A stretch of DNA of 64,000 nucleotides from Methanoregula sp. PtaU1.Bin051 (GTDB lineage Archaea; Halobacteriota; Methanomicrobia; Methanomicrobiales; Methanospirillaceae): positions 124,001 to 188,000 of the forward strand of contig MVRE01000013.1 of assembly GCA_002067895.1 (NCBI GenBank), in the 5' to 3' direction. Each line of letters starts with the position of its first letter. Positions within the stretch are counted from its first letter, which is position 1. Shown one piece after another: positions 1 through 7,324 of the stretch. Below the pieces are notes generated by a model, which saw nothing but the letters and a program-made list of their open reading frames with translations, was not told the origin of the DNA and made no database searches. The position numbers and the translations under genes were made by a program.

Positions 1-370
1 TCAGCACGTTGCGTTCCTGGAGGATCCTTTCGCGTATTACGGACGTGTTCCGAACAGCGTCCGTCTCATTCGCTCGGAGCGCTGTCTGTATCTCTTGACG
101 TTCCCGTGTCTGGTTCTGGACCGGGGGCTCCACCTCCTTACCGGTCTGGTTCCTGTTTCTGAGCTGTTCCTGAATAGTCTCGCGTACCTGCGTGACATTC
201 TCTTCAATCCTGTCAACGACTTTTCTTACCGCATCGCCCTGGCCCTGATTATCGTTGGAGGGAAGGGCAATACCGGCAGGTCTTCCGATCTCGTTTCCGG
301 CTGCGGTTACGGGCATCGCAAGAATGGATAAACAGATGGCAATGATCAGGATTACAGTTATGCGTTTCAT
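1..370 (-). CDS. Secreted coiled-coil-like protein, 3' end outside the window
   Basis: The minus strand reads open from an ATG at 370 to the left edge, 123 codons with no stop, so the gene is partial. Residues 1-23 form a signal peptide (K-R, a hydrophobic stretch, then A-M-P-V-T-A-A). The mature part is highly polar, rich in Q, E, R and N, with several N-x-T sites and a heptad-like pattern that suggests a coiled coil outside the membrane. An A/T-rich TATA-like stretch near 382-394 lies about 25 bp before the start and no Shine-Dalgarno is visible, which fits a nearly leaderless transcript. I do not recognise a family; function unknown. Confidence 0.7.
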   Translation of the reverse strand, partial: MKRITVILIIAICLSILAMPVTAAGNEIGRPAGIALPSNDNQGQGDAVRKVVDRIEENVTQVRETIQEQLRNRNQTGKEVEPPVQNQTRERQEIQTALRANETDAVRNTSVIRERILQERNVL

Positions 371-640
371 GAGCAATCCCACGTATTTTATTTGCACCTT
401 TCTTTCAGGCTGTTAAAAAATATTTTGAAATTATATTGCTCACTCAAGAAAACCGTACGTCCTGCACTTCAAGGGCAGCAGGGATTGGCGGAATACCGGT
501 ATAATGGTTTTGAAGCAGCTGTCATATCCCGGCCAAAAGATAAGGAAAGAAGAGAATTATCCCCGTTCGTATTCCGGAAAATTTCCGGAAAATTTTCATT
601 GCATTCAACGGATGGTATTTGATATGTTAAAATTGCACGA

Positions 641-808
641 TTAATCCGCGGGCTCGCATTTCAGCCCGATCTGGTTGCTGTTGCACTGCCGGTAATCAAG
701 CCCGCAGATCGTACATGCGGGATACGCCGCCTTCGCCCGGTATTCCTTGTCTTTCCACAGGGTCCGGATCCTTTCCTCATCTTCTGAAAATCTCCATAGA
801 CTATCCAT
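641..808 (-). CDS. 55-residue four-cysteine (zinc-knuckle-like) small protein
   Basis: An ATG at 808 opens a 55-codon frame ending in TAA at 641-643. The stop codon directly before the ATG fixes the start, and a GAGAG-type ribosome-binding site lies upstream. The protein begins M-D-S-L-W, has a charged helix with a W-K-D-K-E-Y pattern, then C-x2-C-x6-C-x8-C (Cys32, 35, 42, 51), suggesting one metal site. Codon use is normal for this genome. It stands alone between intergenic stretches. The longer overlapping frame at 661-966 has atypical composition and is taken as a shadow. Function unknown; a small nucleic-acid or protein-binding zinc protein is possible. Confidence 0.6.
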   Translation of the reverse strand: MDSLWRFSEDEERIRTLWKDKEYRAKAAYPACTICGLDYRQCNSNQIGLKCEPAD

Positions 809-1284
809 CTATTTACATCTCTCTTTCTGTTGGTGCAACCATATCTCATATAATAAAACCGGGTGGCAGGGCATACCTGCATGGCATAAGAATCCGGCGA
901 CAGGAAATCTGCCGGCCGTAGATTTTCAGGGTGGTGCAGGGGGTCGGGCCATGTATTAGCGTTCATGGCCGGCTGGGTACAGGGACAGAGTACAGCAACA
1001 TGATATTACCGGATTCTCTCTCGTGAAAATGCATTAGGCAACGGTAGGCGGCAACCATGCTATGGACCTGTGCGGACTGTCCGGATATCTGAAATATGTC
1101 ATCCGACCCCCCACATGCCCCTGTAATTTTGAACCGGTTTTTAGTGCAATTTTACGACAGAGAATGCTGGTATGATCCGGCCGGATCTTTTATAGGGGGT
1201 CGGATGGATATTTTCACTGCGCACAGAGTCCTCCCGCAGGCAGGACAAGTGAACCTGTGGAAACGGGACCGGTCAGGCTCCCTG
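809..1284. other. Intergenic stretch with no recognised gene
   Basis: No frame here has a convincing start, ribosome-binding site and codon pattern. The open frame at 1096-1368 on the plus strand has unnatural composition and overlaps a better small minus-strand candidate. I see no tRNA or strong terminator. Confidence 0.4.
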
Positions 1285-1355
1285 CTAAAGAGCAGCGATC
1301 ACGGCCATAATAATGACGGCAGGGATGATGAAATCAATTCTATCGGGTTCTTCAT
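1285..1355 (-). pseudogene. Tiny single-pass membrane peptide, apparently frameshifted
   Basis: On the minus strand an ATG at 1355 follows a good site (CAGGAG about 8 nt upstream) but that frame soon stops. The neighbouring frame encodes E-P-D-R-I-D-F-I-I-P-A-V-I-I-M-A-V-I-A-A-L and a stop at 1285-1287, a clean charged head plus membrane helix. One extra G after the second codon would join the two into a 23-residue peptide starting M-K-E-P-D-R. What is seen is a ribosome-binding site and a hydrophobic peptide one base out of frame; that it is a real gene with an indel or sequencing error is inferred. Confidence 0.35.
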
Positions 1356-1441
1356 GCCAGGCTCCTGAACAGAAGAGTTCAGCCGGGTGCGAAAAACGCA
1401 ATCCGATATGTTTATTTTTCAGACAGCACTGATTATTTCCT

Positions 1442-1873
1442 ATGAAGAACCGGTTTATTGTCCTGCTTACCGTTGTTCTCATCATAGCCTGCATCATCAT
1501 CCTGTTCCTTGTCCTCGGCATCGGGAATAAACCGCTCCCTGACAACGAATGCGCAATGGCGATAACGGTCCGGGTGTCCGACACTGAGTTCGGGCGATCG
1601 GTGTCCGGCTTTAGCTCGAAATCCGGCATTTTCCCGGCAGTCACGATTGCAAAAGGCAGCGCCGAATGCGGCAAACCGATAGTTGTCACGCTATATGACG
1701 CAAACAGACAGATCGTTCTTTCACACGCCTACAATTCCCCGCCGCAGGGCATGGGCGGGACGACCGGTTACGGGGACTATAACCCGGGAAGGAACCTCAG
1801 TCCGGGCTCGTACTATTTGGAATGCTCATATGGCGATGCGCTTGTGAACCAGATCCAAATAACCATCGTCTGA
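1442..1873 (+). CDS. Membrane-anchored extracytoplasmic protein, unknown function
   Basis: The 143-residue protein starts with K-N-R and one long hydrophobic segment (about residues 4-27), a signal anchor or uncleaved signal. The rest is an exported domain of alternating beta-type segments with two cysteines near residues 37 and 79 and a glycine/tyrosine-rich turn region near 105-125. It resembles the many small beta-sandwich proteins methanogens anchor outside the cell, but I recognise no named family. An A/T-rich TATA-like sequence near 1405-1415 and no Shine-Dalgarno suggest a leaderless transcript. It appears monocistronic. Confidence 0.7.
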   Translation: MKNRFIVLLTVVLIIACIIILFLVLGIGNKPLPDNECAMAITVRVSDTEFGRSVSGFSSKSGIFPAVTIAKGSAECGKPIVVTLYDANRQIVLSHAYNSPPQGMGGTTGYGDYNPGRNLSPGSYYLECSYGDALVNQIQITIV

Positions 1874-2275
1874 TACCTGATATCTTTTTCCGCTTTTCCT
1901 GTCGTTGCGCCATTTGCCTTTATCCGGAAAAGTACCCGGAACGGGCCTGTCGGCTGGATCAGAAAAAGAGGAATCGGTACTCAGATTGGGGCCGGATTCA
2001 TAGCACTCCCTGACCGGACATCGGGGATGGTTAATTTGCCCGCCCCTTTGGGGGGGGCGGGTTCTGGTGAGTATCGGGATAAATTGGCACTTTCGGGTAC
2101 TTTCCCATACCGAACTCCAGTATTTTCGTAAATCCTGAGGAAACCATAACGACGTTGAAAAACCTCCAACTATTTCGAAATTGGATCTTCAGAAAATTGT
2201 ATGAATTTCAACCTCTATATCCGGAGATTCTGTAAAAAAAATCGTTTAGCAAGCAAAAGAAATCTGCGATGAATA
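1874..2275. other. Intergenic region with one strong GC hairpin
   Basis: About 400 bases between two convergent genes. Apart from the GC hairpin at 2039-2061 I see no gene; the small frames here have no ribosome-binding site and are poor in composition. Confidence 0.5.
2039..2061. terminator. GC hairpin between convergent genes
   Basis: An 8-bp perfect stem (CCCGCCCC at 2039-2046 and GGGGCGGG at 2054-2061) lies between two convergent genes and could end either transcript. There is no long T run, which archaeal termination would favour, so a role as a barrier or as one of this genome's G/C palindromes is equally possible. Confidence 0.4.
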
Positions 2276-2770
2276 CTACTCCCTTTTAATTCGGGTATTA
2301 TTTCTTCGAACTATCAGCAGAATAATGATAATCTGCCCAAACAGCGAAACAATCGCAACGATGAACATAAGGAAAAAAGGATCATCGAAAACGGGGAACA
2401 AGGGCCGGGAATCAAGCCGGGGTAGCGTGAAATATGTATAGAATGCGGCCAGCCCGGTAATGAATGTCAGGATTGATGAAATAATTATGGACAACGTCAT
2501 TTTTTTGTCCGGATTAAAAATCGCTTTTCCGAATGGTGACAGATCATAGTATACCCATTTCCTCCCGTCTTCTTTCGACTCAATCAATCCGGATTCTTTC
2601 AAGCGTTCCAAGTGATGATGGATGGTAGATGGTTTCAGAGACAGTTCCTTTGAAAGCTCTGCATTTGTCTTCTTTCTCTCCCGAAGAGATGTCAAGATAG
2701 TTACTCTCGTATCGGATGAGAGGATGTCGATAGTGGATTTATCGATGATGTATTCCGTTTGATCGTCCAT
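2276..2770 (-). CDS. ArsR-type winged-helix regulator with two membrane helices
   Basis: A winged helix-turn-helix of the ArsR type covers about residues 8-85: I-L-S-S-D-T-R, then recognition helix L-K-P-S-T-I-H-H-H-L-E-R-L and the wing around D-G-R-K-W-V-Y-Y. It is followed by two transmembrane helices (about 92-112 and 130-153) and a basic tail. A DNA-binding domain fixed in the membrane suggests a one-component regulator that senses an envelope or extracellular cue. It is divergent from the secreted protease gene, with a 169-bp shared promoter region holding inverted repeats, so regulation of the protease and itself is likely. An A/T-rich TATA-like stretch lies just upstream. The ligand is unknown. 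Confidence 0.8.
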   Translation of the reverse strand: MDDQTEYIIDKSTIDILSSDTRVTILTSLRERKKTNAELSKELSLKPSTIHHHLERLKESGLIESKEDGRKWVYYDLSPFGKAIFNPDKKMTLSIIISSILTFITGLAAFYTYFTLPRLDSRPLFPVFDDPFFLMFIVAIVSLFGQIIIILLIVRRNNTRIKRE

Positions 2771-2895
2771 AGTGACTGATTTTAAAAAAATATTATATCA
2801 AATCTTCTGAATACAAGGACTATACAGAATTGGTTTTTGTTAGATTGAAATCTACGATTTTACCAGTCATATTATTCCCCTCCTGCAAATGCCAC

Positions 2896-2941
2896 ATGAA
2901 GACAGCGCGTCTTCATCGGAACGATAAAAGGTGGTCTTCAT
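2896..2941. promoter_or_regulatory. Inverted repeat and repeated half-site before the protease gene
   Basis: ATGAAGAC at 2896-2903 and GTCTTCAT at 2909-2916 form an 8-bp perfect inverted repeat with a 5-base gap. The half-site GTCTTCAT recurs in direct orientation at 2934-2941, overlapping the protease start codon. This is the layout expected of an operator for a dimeric winged-helix protein such as the divergent ArsR-type gene, but binding is inferred. Confidence 0.45.
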
Positions 2942-3986
2942 GAAAAATCTGTCAATCCTCCTTGGATTAGCAATTGCGCTGCTTCTTGTTGGTAGCGCAT
3001 CAGGAACTGTGATCGACAATAAAGTGTACAGTGCACTTGCACCCGGCTACTCAGAACATCTCATAAAATCGTTCGGGCCGGTCTCAATTGAAAAAACCGG
3101 TCAGCCAGCGCCTGAGGGCATTGCATCGAGCTTTAAAAGTTTCGTCGATCGTGATGTCTGGTATAAAAAACTCAACAAACTCTATGAAGAGACAAAGTAC
3201 TCCGTTGACGAGAAGTTCTCCTACCCAAGAGGTCCGGTTATTTCGTATGGGTACGATGCCATGGGATCCATTGCCGTGGGGATATATGACAAACAGGAAG
3301 TGAAAGAAGAAACAATCGATGAGATCTATGCATTCATAAACAATGAAGCCAAGAAGCAGGGAATCGATACGCTCCCCGTTGTATTCTTCTCAGCGCCAAT
3401 GCCTCAGATGGATTTAAACCGTGATGATGTCTGGCGACCGGTCATTGGTGGAGTGCAGGGTGCAAATTCGATTGGAGCATTCACCATCGGTTTTGCAGCG
3501 ACAAGAAGCGGACAGGAGGGTGTCATCACAGTTGGTCATGCCGGAAGCGTCGGGACAACCATTTACCAGCCAAATTCAGGATACTCGATTGGGACAATTA
3601 CCGTTTCTTCCGGGGGAGCAAATTCTGATTCTGCATTTATTGCGTTCGATGACACTTCCGGTCAGGTTTTTGAGACCTCCCAATCCCAACCGGGCGTTTC
3701 CGGAGGGACTGATCCTTGGTTGAACCTCGGCGTTACCAAATCCGGTATTTCAACAGGCGTAACTTCAGGTACCGTTGTATCTCAGACTTCGCTTTATAAT
3801 AGTTTCTTTGGCAAGACGATCTACAACCAGTGGTATGCAAGTTTTTCATCGGCAAGCGGAGACAGTGGCGCCCCTGTTTATTTCAAAGATGCAAACCAGC
3901 AGATCCAGATCGTTGGCGTTTATTGGGGACGGGGAAGTTACGCGGTATTCTCCCCAATTTCAAGTGTTCTGAGTGACTTGAGTTAG
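2940..3986 (+). CDS. Secreted chymotrypsin-fold (S1-like) serine protease
   Basis: The 348-residue protein has an N-terminal signal peptide (about residues 1-22), a propeptide-like region to about 165, then a protease domain with the S1 triad in order: His200 in I-T-V-G-H-A-G, Asp230 in N-S-D-S-A-F-I-A-F, and Ser309 in S-G-D-S-G-A-P-V. The layout resembles streptogrisin and alpha-lytic proteases, which are made as zymogens with an intramolecular chaperone. The ATG at 2940 was chosen over the in-frame GTG at 2931 because AAAGGTGG lies at the right distance. It is probably secreted and self-processed. The divergent membrane-bound regulator is its likely controller. The substrate is unknown. Confidence 0.85.
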   Translation: MKNLSILLGLAIALLLVGSASGTVIDNKVYSALAPGYSEHLIKSFGPVSIEKTGQPAPEGIASSFKSFVDRDVWYKKLNKLYEETKYSVDEKFSYPRGPVISYGYDAMGSIAVGIYDKQEVKEETIDEIYAFINNEAKKQGIDTLPVVFFSAPMPQMDLNRDDVWRPVIGGVQGANSIGAFTIGFAATRSGQEGVITVGHAGSVGTTIYQPNSGYSIGTITVSSGGANSDSAFIAFDDTSGQVFETSQSQPGVSGGTDPWLNLGVTKSGISTGVTSGTVVSQTSLYNSFFGKTIYNQWYASFSSASGDSGAPVYFKDANQQIQIVGVYWGRGSYAVFSPISSVLSDLS

Positions 3987-4209
3987 GACCTCAGTTTCCA
4001 GAAAACTTTCTTTTTTAATTTTATTTTCATATTGTCGGATGATAATTGATTCTACTTCCTCAAATGTCCCTTCATGCAGCTGCCAGAATCTTTTCTGACC
4101 GGTGATATATGAAGAAGGATTGTGTACTATTTTTTGAATTTGTGATACACAAAAGGATCCTAGCGATAGCATTTCTGTGCCATCATAGGATTTTAGGACA
4201 CTACTTGGA

Positions 4210-4440
4210 ATTGAGCAAAGGTCGATGGGGGGAGGGTCAGAGGGGGCCAGCTATTTTAAGGGAACGGACAGACGAGTACACGAGGTGGTGAACCCGGCAC
4301 ACTCTTCTCCGACAGAGGTTCCCCGCCGACACCAAGTCGAGAATTGTTTTACAATTTTCGGGAGCCTGCCCTTCCGAAGGAAAACCTGTGATCCGGGTAT
4401 CTCCGGGCGGCCTCCGGCACCCTTCCAGCACCTAATCCTA
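4210..4440. other. GC-rich, hairpin-forming block; candidate structured RNA
   Basis: This block is much richer in G and C than its flanks and contains GAGAATTG/CAATTTTC (one G-U pair, loop TTTTA, about 4338-4358), CCTTC/GAAGG around 4371-4381, and a doubled CCGACA motif near 4309-4331. Neither strand shows the signature bases of SRP RNA domain IV (GGAAG...AGCAG) or RNase P RNA (GAGGAAAGTCC). It may be an unrecognised RNA, an intron or element relic, or a structured untranslated region. Confidence 0.3.
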
Positions 4441-4696
4441 TCAAAGATAATTGCCTAGAACGCGAATACGAGCCGATTTTTGCAGCGTGATTTTCCGGGG
4501 TTTACGGTTCTGGTATGTTTGGCCGTTTTCCGGAATATCCTCTGCTATAACTCGACTAAATAGTGCGGTCATCCGGGGACGATTCAGGCAGGTTTTGGCT
4601 AATCCGGGGCTATATTGAAGATTTCTAAAAATAACTGTGTCGGTTTTTGGCAAAACCGTGTCGGTCGGCCATTCCGGGAAGGGAATCCGGGCTCAA

Positions 4697-4800
4697 ATCA
4701 GCCCCCGTTTCAACGGGGATTTGGGAAGACCCTTATGGGTTCTTCGATGGGGGTGGAATTGTCTGATGAGGTTGCCCACCCCCCTGAAGGGGGGGTCGCT
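4697..4800. repeat. Cluster of G/C palindromes
   Basis: Two clear hairpins lie close together: CCCCGT(TTCA)ACGGGG at 4703-4718 and ACCCCCC(TGAAG)GGGGGGT at 4779-4797, with a weaker AGACCC/GGGTTCT pair between them. They resemble the G-run/C-run palindromes at 2039-2061 and 48.7-49.1 kb, so a genome-specific family of intergenic palindromes is likely. Confidence 0.45.
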
Positions 4801-4926
4801 CGGCCGCCTCGTCGGGGCCTCGCTGGGCAGATTTTGATAATTCTACGATTTTATTTCTTATTCTCTTTTCGAAATCTTGATCATTTTTACCAAAACATTT
4901 AACGCAAGCATTTACATTTTCTCTTA

Positions 4927-5483
4927 ATGAAATTTAAAGAAATTATTAAACGCATTACTGGAATTAGTACTCCAATTTTCGGAATTTCATGGAATCCGGA
5001 AAATACAGAAAGGGATCATGCCAGAGAAGTAATAGCTTTTTTAGAAGATCGTCGTGTATTGTATAATCCGTGCGAAATTGAAATACCAGAACATTGCATC
5101 GATTCCGTGATACAAATCAGAGCATTTCTTACCAGAAAAATCGGTCAACTGGATCAAGATAGCGAGTTGTCAATGGCTCTTCGAGCCATGAGAGCTGCCT
5201 GTCGAAAGTATCTCGATAGAATGGGAGTAAAAGATGATTCGTTTTTTTTTTCGATGCTCATCGAACATTCAATAACCGTTGGGTATTACATAGCTATATT
5301 GGAGGATTAAGAGACGTATTTGGGGTGCATATAGCTAAAATCGCTGTTGCCTATGGCATTGATATTGAAGAAGATTTAGCGTCAATTATTCCGGGATTGG
5401 ATTCTGATTATGAATCCATCACAAATAATCGTAGTGATCAACCGGTTAAAAAAATCGAAAACAAAAGAAAGAGGAAGCATTAA
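4927..5483 (+). pseudogene. DUF6650-like protein gene, frameshifted in a T10 run
   Basis: The first frame (4927-5310) gives 127 residues starting M-K-F-K-E-I-I-K-R-I-T-G-I-S-T-P and ends abnormally. From the ten-T run at 5242-5251 the next frame continues without a stop to TAA at 5481-5483 and encodes convincing protein (Y-I-G-G-L-R-D-V-F-G-V-H-I-A-K-I-A-V-A-Y-G), so one extra T gives a 185-residue protein. From memory the joined sequence matches DUF6650, a family of unknown function with the same conserved start and the H-I-A-K-I-A segment near the end. The gene is AT-rich, unlike most of the window, and has no ribosome-binding site. Whether this is a real null, phase variation, or a sequencing error cannot be told here. 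Confidence 0.7.
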
Positions 5484-5968
5484 TTTTTTTTCTTACGTTT
5501 GAGTGCTCTCTCAATATTTTTATTAAGTCGTTCAACAATAGCATCGGAAAGCGGCAAATCAATTTCCATTATATTTTCTTCTTCAAGTTGTCCTTTAATC
5601 AGGCGACGTTTTGTAAGCTTTAATTTTATGGGTGCTTTGCGATCTTCTTGTAGAAATTTTAACAAAGTAATAATTAGATCAACAGCAGCTATTCCCAATC
5701 CAAGATGGGAAATAATTTCTGGGCCGCTCTCATGGCACTCCAAAACAAATTGCTCATCATTTCTCTCTATTAAAACATCACCTTCATCTCGTAAGTGCCC
5801 GCAGGGACGAATATATTCGTTTATTCTGGCCCATGTTTTTGGCCAACAATGAAAGCAGCAGCATCCTCCTTGAACGGGTTTGATTTTAATAGAAATGTAA
5901 TCTTCATAATTAGTCGGTGTTTTCAATAACCGGATTGCTCTGTTCAAACTGCTTTCCAAAAGATCCAT
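5480..5968 (-). CDS. Hypothetical cysteine-containing protein, AT-rich
   Basis: The 162-residue soluble protein has a cysteine/histidine cluster at about residues 35-57 (G-G-C-C-C-F-H-C-W and later R-P-C-G-H-L), perhaps a metal site, a middle part with L-G-L-G-I-A-A-V-D-L-I, and a lysine-rich tail. No family is recognised. Like the convergent frameshifted gene, whose stop it overlaps by four bases, it is AT-rich compared with the ribosomal operon beside it. The two were probably acquired together, but a functional link is only inferred. Confidence 0.65.
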   Translation of the reverse strand: MDLLESSLNRAIRLLKTPTNYEDYISIKIKPVQGGCCCFHCWPKTWARINEYIRPCGHLRDEGDVLIERNDEQFVLECHESGPEIISHLGLGIAAVDLIITLLKFLQEDRKAPIKLKLTKRRLIKGQLEEENIMEIDLPLSDAIVERLNKNIERALKRKKKN

Positions 5969-6142
5969 GATTAAGTGACCATTGCCTGTTAAGATTTATT
6001 ACTTTGTTGACAAGGTAGTTCTGGATTCATCTCTAATGGCATCAATCTCCACAGTACGAGATCACCTTTATCACCCCTTACGCCTAATTTTAAAGACCCA
6101 CGCTTAGTGCCCGTTTTCACGGGACGGCATGGAGCACAGAAC

Positions 6143-6616
6143 ATGGCAGAAGTGGTCGAGGTTTTAGTACCCGGCGGAAAGGCAACCGCAGGCCCGCCCT
6201 TAGGGCCAGCGCTCGGACCACTCGGTATCAACGTGAAGGCTGTCATCGACGAGATCAACAAGAAGACCGGCACATTCAACGGGATGCAGGTCCCGGTCAA
6301 GGTCGAGGTCGACGACAAGAAGCAGTTCACGGTGACGGTCGGGGTACCCCCGACGTCGGCGCTCATCAAGAAGGAGGCCGGTATCGAGAAAGGATCGAAG
6401 GAGCCGAACGCCATCGTGGCAGGAAACCTGCCATTCGAGGCCGCTGTCAGGATTGCCAAGATGAAGATCGAAGGCATGCTCTCCTACGAGCTGAAGACCG
6501 CAGTCAGAGAGGTCGTCGGCACGTGCGTCAGCATGGGCGTCAACGTTGACGGCAAGAAGCCCAAGGACATTTTAAAGGAGATCGCCGAGGGCAAGTACGA
6601 CAGCGCCATCAAGTAA
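6143..6616 (+). CDS. rpl11: 50S ribosomal protein L11
   Basis: The 157-residue protein has the L11 signatures: [20 protein letters not shown] near the start and the C-terminal rRNA-binding domain ending G-K-K-P-K-D-I-L. L11 binds the GTPase-associated centre of 23S rRNA. The ATG at 6143 is used, not the in-frame start at 6107, because GGAGC lies 9 nt upstream and the length fits archaeal L11. It is the first gene of the L11-L1-L10-L12 operon. Confidence 0.97.
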   Translation: MAEVVEVLVPGGKATAGPPLGPALGPLGINVKAVIDEINKKTGTFNGMQVPVKVEVDDKKQFTVTVGVPPTSALIKKEAGIEKGSKEPNAIVAGNLPFEAAVRIAKMKIEGMLSYELKTAVREVVGTCVSMGVNVDGKKPKDILKEIAEGKYDSAIK

Positions 6617-6642
6617 CTCGTTAGTTGTAAAAACCCATAGAA

Positions 6643-6658
6643 GATCGCTTGTGCGGTC
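6643..6658 (+). promoter_or_regulatory. Small hairpin in the L11-L1 spacer
   Basis: GATCGC and GCGGTC (one G-U pair) form a 6-bp stem with a TTGT loop 21 bases before the L1 start. In methanococci L1 represses its own operon by binding an mRNA mimic of its rRNA site. Whether this stem is such a site is inference; I do not see a full L1 consensus. Confidence 0.25.
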
Positions 6659-6679
6659 GCATCACTATGGAGGTAGCAG

Positions 6680-7324
6680 ATGGTTGAAAGGGCCAAAATA
6701 CTGGAAGCCGTGAAAACGGCTCTTGAAAAGGCGCCGAAGCGACAGTTCTCCGAGAGTATTGATATCACCATCAACCTCAAGAACATCGACATGGCGCAGC
6801 CGAAGAATCGTATCGACGAGACGATTCTCCTCCCCAACGGCACCGGCGAGAACATCGGGATCTGCGTTCTGGGCAAGGGCGACATCGTCACCCAGGCAAA
6901 GGACGCAAAAGTCGACCTGATCATGGGTCCCGAGGAGATCGAGAAGCTCGGCGGGCAGCCGCGCGAGGCACGCAAGGTGGCCGCAAAGTACCGGTTCTTC
7001 CTTGCGGAGACTGCGGTTATGCCGCAGGTCGGCAGGTTCCTTGGTCCCCGGCTCGGTCCGCGGGGCAGGATGCCGATGCCGATCGCAGGCGGGCAGGATA
7101 TCCGCCCGATCGTGGAACGGTTACGAAAATCGGTCAAGATTAGGACCAAGGACAAGACCGTGTTCTCCACCAAGGTCGGTTCCACGGCAATGAAGCCGGA
7201 GCAGGTCGCCGAGAACATCGACACCATCCTGAAACGTGTCGAGGCCGTTCTCGAGCAGGGATCGCTCAACATCCGGTCGATCTATGTCAAGACCACGATG
7301 GGTCCCGCAGTGAGGCTGGTGTAA
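6680..7324 (+). CDS. rpl1: 50S ribosomal protein L1
   Basis: The 214-residue protein carries the L1 signature G-R-F-L-G-P-R-L-G-P-R-G-R-M-P-M-P and the two-domain length of archaeal L1. It forms the L1 stalk on 23S rRNA, moves deacylated tRNA, and in archaea is also a translational repressor. GGAGGTAGCAG before the ATG sets the start. The next ATG follows its stop with no gap, so L1 and L10 are translationally coupled. Confidence 0.97.
   Translation: MVERAKILEAVKTALEKAPKRQFSESIDITINLKNIDMAQPKNRIDETILLPNGTGENIGICVLGKGDIVTQAKDAKVDLIMGPEEIEKLGGQPREARKVAAKYRFFLAETAVMPQVGRFLGPRLGPRGRMPMPIAGGQDIRPIVERLRKSVKIRTKDKTVFSTKVGSTAMKPEQVAENIDTILKRVEAVLEQGSLNIRSIYVKTTMGPAVRLV

Larger units (their letters stand above)
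3987..4926. other. Long gene-free region with structured GC-rich blocks
   Basis: About 940 bases carry no gene I can defend. Two GC-rich blocks (4210-4440 and 4697-4800) form several hairpins; the rest is AT-rich. A 70-codon minus-strand frame at 3960-4172 has plausible composition after the protease stop but overlaps the protease end and lacks a ribosome-binding site, so it is not called. Confidence 0.45.

Noticed and set aside
661-966. 101-codon minus-strand frame
   Set aside because: It overlaps the better 55-residue frame, has odd composition and no ribosome-binding site.
1096-1368. 90-codon plus-strand frame
   Set aside because: Composition is not protein-like and it runs across the small minus-strand peptide candidate.
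3960-4172. 70-codon minus-strand frame after the protease
   Set aside because: Plausible residues in part, but it overlaps the protease end, lacks a ribosome-binding site and has no recognisable family.
4210-4440. SRP RNA or RNase P RNA
   Set aside because: Neither strand has the SRP domain IV loop or the RNase P GAGGAAAGTCC core.
4697-4730. CRISPR repeat (GTTTCAACGGGG stretch)
   Set aside because: It occurs once, with no second copy or spacer spacing, and no cas gene is in the window.
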